Below are positions 57,597 through 64,000 of a stretch of DNA of 64,000 nt, piece by piece (position 1 is the stretch's first letter; each line of letters opens with the position of its first letter). The position numbers were made by a program, and so were the translations under genes. The stretch is from Lysinibacillus fusiformis. GTDB taxonomy: Bacteria > Bacillota > Bacilli > Bacillales_A > Planococcaceae. Under the pieces are notes generated by a model that was not told the origin of the DNA, ran no database searches, and saw nothing but the letters and a program-made list of their open reading frames with translations. Location of the stretch: contig NZ_PDFK01000001.1 in assembly GCF_002845985.1 (NCBI RefSeq), positions 434,001 to 498,000 on the forward strand. The letters run 5' to 3'.

Positions 57597-58632
57597 CAAG
57601 TCCTTTCATTTTGATATGGTCATGAATCATTTGGTGATCCACTTGACCATTCTGAGTTACAATGGCCTGAAGCCAACTATCAATCTCTCCATGTAGATCT
57701 AGATAATGCACTAAACCAATATGTAAATCTACTTCTCTCGGTAAAGAGGAAGAAACAATAGCAGGTGTCCCGCAAACTTGTGCCTCTAAAAGGACAATCC
57801 CAAAGCCCTCAAAGTGTGATGGCAGGAGAAATTTATCAAAGAGTTGAAGGAGCGTGAGTATATCTGCACGCTGTCCTAAAAATCGTACACAGTCCTCTAC
57901 ATTTTTTTGTTGGACGAGCTGGTGAATTTCTTGCTCTAAAGGCCCATCCCCTATCAAAAATAGTTGAAAAGGGATACCCCGCTGTTTTAAATAGACGGAG
58001 AGTTCAATTAAAAAAGAATGATTTTTCACTGGTACAAAGCGTCCAATATGCCCTAACACTAATTCATCATCTTTTATCCCTAGTTCTTCTCTCCATTTTT
58101 TTCTCTCTTCAAATGATATACATTTTACTTTTTGAAGTTCAATTGGGTTTGCTATTACTTCAAAAGGCCTTTTACTAAAGCAAAATTCCCCCGCCTTTTG
58201 ACTACATGCCACCAATTTCGTTGCATTGTAAACACTTAGTCTTTTCAACAATGCTAACATAATCTTATTGTTCCACTCCTCAGCAACATTCGTATGGCTG
58301 TGTAAAACACGGCATTGAACACCCGCTAAACGAGCTGCCAGCAATGTAAAGATCGCTCGATAGCCTGTATGATCGTGAACTGCGTCATATTGTTGCTGCT
58401 TTAGGATTCGATAAAGTTTCCTCATATAAGCAAGTGGTCCTTGCTGGGTAATGTATGTTTCGTAAAATATCTTGGAGCCCTGTTGAACTAATGTCTCATG
58501 GTATTGCCCTTTATTAAACGATAGAAAATCAAAATGGTACATTGATTTATTCGTATTCGTCCAAATGTCGACAACCATCGATGTAATACCGCCGAAATCT
58601 GTTGTTGGAATAATATGCAAAATTTTTTTCAA
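57553..58632 (-). CDS. Glycosyltransferase family 4 (EpsF-like)
   Basis: A 359-residue GT-B enzyme. The N-terminus KKILHIIPTTDFGGITSMVVD and C-terminal PSHFEGFGIVLLEAQVCGTPAIVSS are typical of EpsF-type transferases of Gram-positive polysaccharide clusters. The mid-region LGHIGRFVPVKNH is a usual GT4 linker motif. It follows cpsD-like kinase by 15 bases. Confidence 0.88.
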   Translation of the reverse strand: MKKILHIIPTTDFGGITSMVVDIWTNTNKSMYHFDFLSFNKGQYHETLVQQGSKIFYETYITQQGPLAYMRKLYRILKQQQYDAVHDHTGYRAIFTLLAARLAGVQCRVLHSHTNVAEEWNNKIMLALLKRLSVYNATKLVACSQKAGEFCFSKRPFEVIANPIELQKVKCISFEERKKWREELGIKDDELVLGHIGRFVPVKNHSFLIELSVYLKQRGIPFQLFLIGDGPLEQEIHQLVQQKNVEDCVRFLGQRADILTLLQLFDKFLLPSHFEGFGIVLLEAQVCGTPAIVSSSLPREVDLHIGLVHYLDLHGEIDSWLQAIVTQNGQVDHQMIHDHIKMKGLDAQAIASKLCTLYI

Positions 58633-58647
58633 AGCTATTTTCCATCC

Positions 58648-59346
58648 TTATTCTTTGCCATAATAATGCTCGTACGTATTGCCCTTGATCTTATAGTTAT
58701 TCAAGATAACACCTAAAATATTAGCCTTAGAAACTGTTAAGATTGACTTCGATTTGATAACGTCTGCTTGCCCAACCGCCCCTGTATTGACAATTAAAAG
58801 GGTGCCATCACATTTATTCGATAAAATTTGTGCGTCCGATAAAAAAAGTAACGGTGGTGCGTCCAAAATAATGATATCGTATATATTTTTCACTTCAGCC
58901 AGGAGGGAGGTCATCGTTTCTGAAGCTAATAACTCTGTCGGATTGGGAGGAATTGGCCCACTCGAAATGATATCTACTCCTTCGACGAAAGTTTCTTGAA
59001 TCACCTCTTGTAGTGCAGATTGCCGTGATAATACTGAGGAAAGCCCTAAAATATTGTCTAGATAGAACGTATGGTGCAAAGTAGGTTTACGCATATCAGC
59101 ATCTACAATCAGCACGCTTTTACCCTCTTGCGAAAATACCACACCAATATTCGCCGCATTTGTAGATTTTCCCTCGCCAGCAATGGAAGAGGTTACTAAA
59201 ATCGTCTTCACATCTCGATTAGGCTGTGAAAACTTAATATTTGCGCGAATTGTTCGATATTGCTCTGATGGAATCGACGACATATCGGAAACGGTGATCA
59301 GCTTTCGAGCCATTGGTATTTTCTTTGTTTTTCTCTTAAAAAACAT
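58648..59346 (-). CDS. Tyrosine-protein kinase of the CpsD/CapB (YwqD) type
   Basis: A 232-residue BY-kinase. Walker A is SSIAGEGKSTNAAN (about 50-63), Walker A' is SVLIVDADMRKPTLHH, and Walker B is IIILDAPPLLFL. The C-terminus has a tyrosine cluster (TYEHYYGKE) for autophosphorylation. It works with the membrane modulator encoded immediately upstream (overlap of one base) and the PHP phosphatase to control chain length and export. Confidence 0.9.
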   Translation of the reverse strand: MFFKRKTKKIPMARKLITVSDMSSIPSEQYRTIRANIKFSQPNRDVKTILVTSSIAGEGKSTNAANIGVVFSQEGKSVLIVDADMRKPTLHHTFYLDNILGLSSVLSRQSALQEVIQETFVEGVDIISSGPIPPNPTELLASETMTSLLAEVKNIYDIIILDAPPLLFLSDAQILSNKCDGTLLIVNTGAVGQADVIKSKSILTVSKANILGVILNNYKIKGNTYEHYYGKE

Positions 59347-60062
59347 TAGGATGGCCCCCTGACCCTCAGTTTTTTTCTCGTCTGTAATTCGATATTACTG
59401 ACGACCCCAATCACTGGTAATGATAAAATCTCCTCGATATCTTGCTCTGTTTTAATGGTCCTATCAATCGTTTCTAAAAAATACGCTAACACAATAGCCA
59501 AAGCGAAGCCGCAAATAGCAGCTATAATAAGATTCAGCATTTTATTTGGCTTTACTGGTACTGGCTGCTCACTGCTTTGGGCAACAAAAAGAATATTAAT
59601 ATTGTCTACATGCATCAAGACAGGAATTTCCTCTTTAAACACTTCTGCAATTGAATTGGCGATTTTCACTGCATTCTCTTCATTTTTATCCTGTACGCGA
59701 ATATTCACCACCTGGGAATTATTGGCGCTTGAAACCTCTATTTGCTTCATTAATTCATCTGGTGTCGTATCAAGTGACAGTACATCAATAACCTTCGCTA
59801 AAATAACAGGACTTTTAATAATCACATTGTACGTATTAATGAGTCGCAGATCCGTATCAACATTTTGTGCACCTACTAGTTGCTGATTTTCATAGCTTTT
59901 TTGATTGACCAATAATTGCGTTTCCGCTTCATATATCGGCGTTTGAATATAATAACTTATCAATATAGCGATGCCCATAGATAGAAGCATGAGCATGAGG
60001 ATGAAGAACCAGCGTTTTAGCAATACTTTTATGAGACTTTGTATTGTCATTTCTTCATTCAC
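59346..60062 (-). CDS. Chain-length determinant and kinase activator (CpsC/YwqC type)
   Basis: A protein of about 238 residues with two membrane helices (about 17-38 and 170-190) flanking an extracytoplasmic Wzz domain. The proline-rich motif before the second helix (EQPVPVKPNKMLN) and a cytoplasmic C-terminal tail that would activate the kinase are present. The frame opens at 60098, but the GTG at 60062 follows AGGAGGGG and gives the usual short N-terminus. Confidence 0.88.
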   Translation of the reverse strand: MNEEMTIQSLIKVLLKRWFFILMLMLLSMGIAILISYYIQTPIYEAETQLLVNQKSYENQQLVGAQNVDTDLRLINTYNVIIKSPVILAKVIDVLSLDTTPDELMKQIEVSSANNSQVVNIRVQDKNEENAVKIANSIAEVFKEEIPVLMHVDNINILFVAQSSEQPVPVKPNKMLNLIIAAICGFALAIVLAYFLETIDRTIKTEQDIEEILSLPVIGVVSNIELQTRKKLRVRGPS

Positions 60063-60130
60063 AAATGGATCCCCTCCTAATAGGCAAATCGTGCACAATA
60101 TTAATAAAGTATATTAAACAAGCCTACTGG

Positions 60131-61336
60131 TTATTCGGACAAAGTCGCGCTTTTGCCCCTATCCCTCATACTTCCACTTACAACAAATACAAGGAGATGA
60201 AGCATATTAAAATAAAGTATTTCAAATGTAGAAACCCCTAATACGGCAACCACGACCAAGGCTGTAAAAACGATAAGCTGTTCATTCATCTGACGATAAC
60301 CCTTGGCAATGGCAAAAAGAAACAAACAGTAGCTAACCAGTGCCAGCAAGCCTGCCTCCTGTAAAATATTAATCAATGTATTATGTGCATGGGAAACACC
60401 TATAGACCACAATGATTCAACACCGTGTCCCCAAAAATGAAAATGCTCAAAAACATATTGCCAAATTTCAAGGCGACCATCTGTTATGTTCGTAGATTTT
60501 TTCTCCATTTTTAATAGAATACTTTGTACCGCCTCTTGCATCATGTCCATTTTCATCATCACCATTACTACAACTACACCTAAACATGTAAACAATGTGA
60601 CCAACTTTATGAAGGGCAGGAAGGTTTTGTTCATGCTTTTAACAATCCAAACCATGACAACAACTGTGGCAAGAGCAACGGTTAATAATGATGTACGCGC
60701 ATTTGATAGCAAAATAACATACAAACTAATTAAATAGACGACCGTATAAAGTATAAAAGACAGCATGTATTTTACCTTTTGTTGCCCATGTAACATCTGT
60801 ATTGTCACGTTATACAGTTTCATTAATACTACTATCACTAAACCAATCATAGAAAACCCCATTGTATTTGGATTTTCAAATACACCAGCAAAAGCTTCAA
60901 ACATATAATGTGCTTGCTGAAAACATAGCATTAAAAATGGGATATAGGCGATTAGCACACTATTTAACACGATTTCTAATACTTGTGCTTTCACAAGATC
61001 ATTAAAAAAAATAGAAACAGCTATAAACAGGCACATCAATTGTAAACTGTTTTTCAATAAAATCATGTCCTGATTCATACCTGCTGCTATGACACAAAAA
61101 AATGTATACAGACTAAAGAAAACACAGGCTTGTACATTGTGAATATGTATTTTTTTATGCAGGAGTACAGATATCACTATGATGAACAAGCCGATTACTA
61201 AAGATAATTTATGATAAATACCAGCGACTGGCTGCATGAGACTCATAAAAATAAGTGTGCTAAACATTAATGTGTAGAATATTTTCATGTGATTGTCACG
61301 CTCAAATCCTACAAAGACATATGAAAGAAATACCAT
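60131..61336 (-). CDS. O-antigen ligase/polymerase family membrane protein (Wzy-like)
   Basis: A 401-residue protein with about ten to eleven helices and a large extracytoplasmic loop containing HAHNTLINILQEAG, the signature of the Wzy_C/O-antigen-ligase superfamily. In this Wzx/Wzy-type cluster it is the likely polymerase. It overlaps the phosphatase gene by 28 bases; the ATG at 61336 has AAGGAA upstream. An alternative ATG at 61288 (MKIFYTLMF) lacks a ribosome site. Confidence 0.85.
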   Translation of the reverse strand: MVFLSYVFVGFERDNHMKIFYTLMFSTLIFMSLMQPVAGIYHKLSLVIGLFIIVISVLLHKKIHIHNVQACVFFSLYTFFCVIAAGMNQDMILLKNSLQLMCLFIAVSIFFNDLVKAQVLEIVLNSVLIAYIPFLMLCFQQAHYMFEAFAGVFENPNTMGFSMIGLVIVVLMKLYNVTIQMLHGQQKVKYMLSFILYTVVYLISLYVILLSNARTSLLTVALATVVVMVWIVKSMNKTFLPFIKLVTLFTCLGVVVVMVMMKMDMMQEAVQSILLKMEKKSTNITDGRLEIWQYVFEHFHFWGHGVESLWSIGVSHAHNTLINILQEAGLLALVSYCLFLFAIAKGYRQMNEQLIVFTALVVVAVLGVSTFEILYFNMLHLLVFVVSGSMRDRGKSATLSE

Positions 61337-62103
61337 CGTTTCCTTAAAGCCATATCATCCAATTCGAGTGGCAAAATTGGCTTATTTGCTAAAATGCTTG
61401 CATTATTCGTTAAGAGGCGATTGATCGAATCTCCCTCTTTCTTTCTCTCCAGATATTGCAGTGCTGCTTGATAATAAAAGCATCTTGTGCGTAGATCGTG
61501 GGCATCAGAGCCTATCATATGAATGTAATTGGCCCTCACTAAAGCAAGTGATAATCGCTGTACTTCCTTACCATACAATCCGGTTAAACTACCCGCCGTC
61601 AATTGTGTAAATACCCCTTGTTGAATGAGGGCATTCAGCCTTTTTGGATTTTCTCTAATAGCCATATTTCGTTCAGGATGGGCCAAAATGGGTTTATAAC
61701 CCGCTATTTTTAATTGTCTTATCATTTCTACCGTATAGGCGGGGATAGTGCTAGAAGGAAGTTCCAATAAAATATAGTTGGACTTTGCTAATGTATGGAG
61801 CTGTTGTTGCTGAAGTAGTGTAGGAAGCTCATCATGTAAGCGTATTTCGTGGCCAGTATGGAGTGTAATTGGTATTTGCTCATGCTGTAACAATTGTTGT
61901 AAACTCTTGACTCGCTCTTCGACTTTTTTATATGGGACATGATATTGTGGGTGCATGGCATGGGATGTACAAATGATTTCTGTAATTCCTTCTTTAGCAG
62001 CTTGCCTTAACATATTCAAGGAATCTCTTTCATTTTGGGGTCCATCATCTACACCGTATAATACATGTGCATGGAGATCAATCAGGATCATCACATCTTT
62101 CAT
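61309..62103 (-). CDS. Tyrosine-protein phosphatase, PHP type (CpsB/YwqE)
   Basis: A 264-residue PHP enzyme. The motifs IDLHAHVLYGVDDGP (metal ligands), CTSHAMHPQY, HTGHEIRL, AHPERN and MIGSDAHDL are typical of CpsB/YwqE, the manganese-dependent phosphatase of BY-kinases. It opens the cluster and lies 69 bases downstream of the rny terminator. No clear promoter or ribosome site was found for the ATG at 62103; ATG at 62091 is also possible. Confidence 0.9.
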   Translation of the reverse strand: MKDVMILIDLHAHVLYGVDDGPQNERDSLNMLRQAAKEGITEIICTSHAMHPQYHVPYKKVEERVKSLQQLLQHEQIPITLHTGHEIRLHDELPTLLQQQQLHTLAKSNYILLELPSSTIPAYTVEMIRQLKIAGYKPILAHPERNMAIRENPKRLNALIQQGVFTQLTAGSLTGLYGKEVQRLSLALVRANYIHMIGSDAHDLRTRCFYYQAALQYLERKKEGDSINRLLTNNASILANKPILPLELDDMALRKRWYFFHMSL

Positions 62104-62171
62104 CGTTAATCAAAATATAGCCTTGTTCTTTTTTATGATAAGAGCTCCTTAAACATGACTCTACTGAAAGT

Positions 62172-62213
62172 AAAAAAGAGGCTCTCTAGATATGAATCTA
62201 AAGAAACCTCTAA
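62172..62213 (-). terminator. Terminator of rny
   Basis: On the minus strand AGAGGTTTCTTTAGAT pairs with ATCTAGAGAGCCTCT (small mismatches) and is followed by six T. Confidence 0.75.
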
Positions 62214-62222
62214 CTTTCAATA

Positions 62223-63782
62223 TTATTTCGCGTACTCCACAGCACGTGTTTCGCGAATGACTGTTACTTTAATATGACCTGGATAGTCTAATTCTTCCTC
62301 AATACGTTTGCGGATATCTCGCGCAAGACGATGGGAGGCTAAATCATCAATTTTTTCAGGTTGTACAATAATTCGAATTTCGCGTCCAGCTTGAATTGCA
62401 TAAGATTTTTCTACGCCATCATAGCTTTCTGAAATTTCCTCTAACTTTTCAAGTCTGCGGATATAGTTTTCAAGTGTTTCACTACGTGCTCCTGGACGAG
62501 CTGCTGATAATGCATCAGCTGCTGCGACTAATACCGCAATGACAGATGTTGCTTCTGTATCACCATGATGCGAAGCAATACTGTTAATAACGACTGGATG
62601 TTCCTTATATTTCGTTGCTAATTCCACACCGATTTCAACGTGGCTACCTTCAACTTCATGGTCAATTGCTTTCCCAATATCATGTAATAAACCTGCGCGA
62701 CGAGCTAATGCTACATCTTCACCAAGTTCAGCAGCAAGTAATCCTGCTAAATGTGCGACTTCAATTGAATGTTTTAGGACGTTTTGTCCATAGCTTGTAC
62801 GATATTTCATGCGGCCTAAAATTTTCATTAAATCCGGATGTAAGTTATGAATACCAATTTCAAATGTAGTTTGCTCACCTGTTTCGCGAATTTGTTCATC
62901 CACTTCACGACGAGCTTTTTCCACCATTTCCTCAATGCGAGCTGGATGAATGCGACCATCTTGTACAAGTTTTTCAAGTGCAAGTCGAGCCGTTTCACGA
63001 CGAATTGGGTCAAAGCCTGATAAAATAACGGCTTCTGGCGTATCATCAATAATTAAATCAATGCCTGTTAACGTTTCCAAAGTACGGATATTACGGCCTT
63101 CTCGACCAATAATACGACCTTTCATTTCATCATTCGGCAAGTTCACAACAGAGACAGTTGTTTCTGCTACGTGATCTGCAGCAAAGCGTTGTAGTGCTAA
63201 TGATAAAATTTCACGTGCTTTTTTATCTGAGTCTTCTTTTGCACGTGTTTCAGCTTCCTTCGTCATCACAGCTATATCAGTTGTCAGTTCTTTTTCTACT
63301 TCATTGAGGATAATTGATTTAGCTTCTTCTCTAGTTAAAGCAGAAATACGTTCTAACTCTGTTTTCTGTGATGCAACGAGCTCATCCACTTTGCTCTCCA
63401 TCTGTTCAATATGCTGTTGTCTTTCAGCTAGAGCTTGTTCTTTACGCTCTAAGCTTGCTTCTCTCTTATTTAGAGCATCATCCTTGCGATCAAGATTCTC
63501 TTCTCTTTGCAATAAACGGTTCTCTTGTTTTTGAAGTTCTAAACGACGTTCACGAATGTCATTTTCGGCTTCAGTACGAAATTTGTGAGTTTCATCTTTG
63601 GCTTCAAGTAGTGCTTCTTTCTTCATTGCCTCCGCTTCTCGTTTTCCTTCTTCAACGATTGTTTCAGCGACATGTTTAGCACCAGTGATTTTTGAGTCAT
63701 TCACTTTTTTCATGTAGATATAGCTAACAGCGGCACCAACGATGAGTCCAAGCAAAGCGGAGATGATAGTAATTCCATCCAT
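62223..63782 (-). CDS. rny: Ribonuclease Y
   Basis: A 519-residue membrane-anchored endonuclease that starts bulk mRNA decay. In order it has one N-terminal membrane helix (about 5-25), a long coiled coil (about 30-190), a KH domain ([21 protein letters not shown]) and an HD domain with [12 protein letters not shown] and SHHGD. Its regulator RicA is encoded at 33.7-34.1 kb. It has a strong AGGAGG site. The expected downstream neighbour ymdB is 8.7 kb away. Confidence 0.96.
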   Translation of the reverse strand: MDGITIISALLGLIVGAAVSYIYMKKVNDSKITGAKHVAETIVEEGKREAEAMKKEALLEAKDETHKFRTEAENDIRERRLELQKQENRLLQREENLDRKDDALNKREASLERKEQALAERQQHIEQMESKVDELVASQKTELERISALTREEAKSIILNEVEKELTTDIAVMTKEAETRAKEDSDKKAREILSLALQRFAADHVAETTVSVVNLPNDEMKGRIIGREGRNIRTLETLTGIDLIIDDTPEAVILSGFDPIRRETARLALEKLVQDGRIHPARIEEMVEKARREVDEQIRETGEQTTFEIGIHNLHPDLMKILGRMKYRTSYGQNVLKHSIEVAHLAGLLAAELGEDVALARRAGLLHDIGKAIDHEVEGSHVEIGVELATKYKEHPVVINSIASHHGDTEATSVIAVLVAAADALSAARPGARSETLENYIRRLEKLEEISESYDGVEKSYAIQAGREIRIIVQPEKIDDLASHRLARDIRKRIEEELDYPGHIKVTVIRETRAVEYAK

Positions 63783-64000
63783 ATGAACACCTCCTCTTGC
63801 TATTTGGGTATTACAGTTTCAGTCGGCGCATACATCTATGTCACTTTGGCAAAAATGTGCTAGATTTTACTTGTGCAAAATCCGTTTTATTAGCCAAAGC
63901 TTTCGCTTCATTCAGTAGGTGTTTAGACATCTATTGAAAAGGAACAACAACCACCCATAACAAGGAAATCTTAAAAAGTGTAATGTCCATTTCACTATAA
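63783..64000. other. Region upstream of rny
   Basis: It contains the AGGAGG ribosome site of rny. A 29-codon minus-strand frame (63841-63930) has no ribosome site and is not called. No end of an upstream gene is visible, so the next gene lies beyond the window. Confidence 0.4.

Noticed and set aside
63841-63930. 29-codon minus-strand frame upstream of rny
   Set aside because: It has no ribosome site and is too short to support without homologues; it probably belongs to the rny leader.

Overview
The window looks like a chromosomal segment of a spore-forming, low-GC Firmicute, most likely Lysinibacillus or a close relative in the Bacillaceae/Planococcaceae. The evidence is the spore genes (cotD, cotE, spoVS), the Bacillus-type order rny / ymdB-spoVS-korAB / miaB-ricA-cotE-mutSL ... 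miaA-hfq ... ynbB-glnR-glnA, and a D-aspartate-ligase-like ATP-grasp gene that fits the Lys-Asp cell wall of Lysinibacillus. Nearly every gene from 5 kb onward is on the minus strand. No rRNA, tRNA, CRISPR or complete prophage was seen.

Layout. 0-7 kb: a surface protein cut by the window edge, a DUF2339 membrane protein, a stray phiLC3-type holin, a membrane acyltransferase and a YjiH-type transporter. 7.5-14.1 kb: a Fur-controlled siderophore operon (yfiY-yfiZ-yfhA-yusV-fhuF) whose second permease gene is split by a complete 1687-bp IS3-family element with a 3-bp target duplication (CAC). 14.5-19 kb: cotD, glnA-glnR with a clear promoter and GlnR box, ynbB, and a TRIC-type channel. 19.1-23.2 kb: cobT behind a cobalamin riboswitch, a drug/metabolite exporter with palindromic operators, an unknown small protein, a rhodanese and hfq. 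23.3-35.7 kb: miaA, a lipase-like hydrolase, glpD-glpK, mutL-mutS, cotE, ricA and miaB. 35.9-44.1 kb: the ATP-grasp ligase, then a tightly coupled seven-gene operon with a binding-protein importer, an alkaline-phosphatase-superfamily enzyme, a DeoR repressor and a PHP phosphoesterase. 44.3-49.2 kb: an unknown small protein and a five-gene LanFEG-type ABC exporter plus two-component system, with no lantibiotic genes. 49.3-53.5 kb: korB-korA, spoVS, ymdB. 53.9-62.1 kb: an eight-gene Wzx/Wzy-type polysaccharide cluster with its tyrosine-kinase/phosphatase control module, lying between ymdB and rny, which are adjacent in Bacillus subtilis. 62.2-63.8 kb: rny.

Three copies of a roughly 430-530 bp two-module intergenic repeat (7.0, 22.1 and 37.2 kb) are the most unusual non-coding feature. 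Each begins just after the stop codon of a gene reading into the same end of the element. A separate short degenerate repeat (TTTACTCGCGATTG-like) lies on both sides of the LanFEG module. The least understood protein system is the importer/phosphoesterase/DeoR/PHP operon, whose substrate cannot be named from sequence alone.
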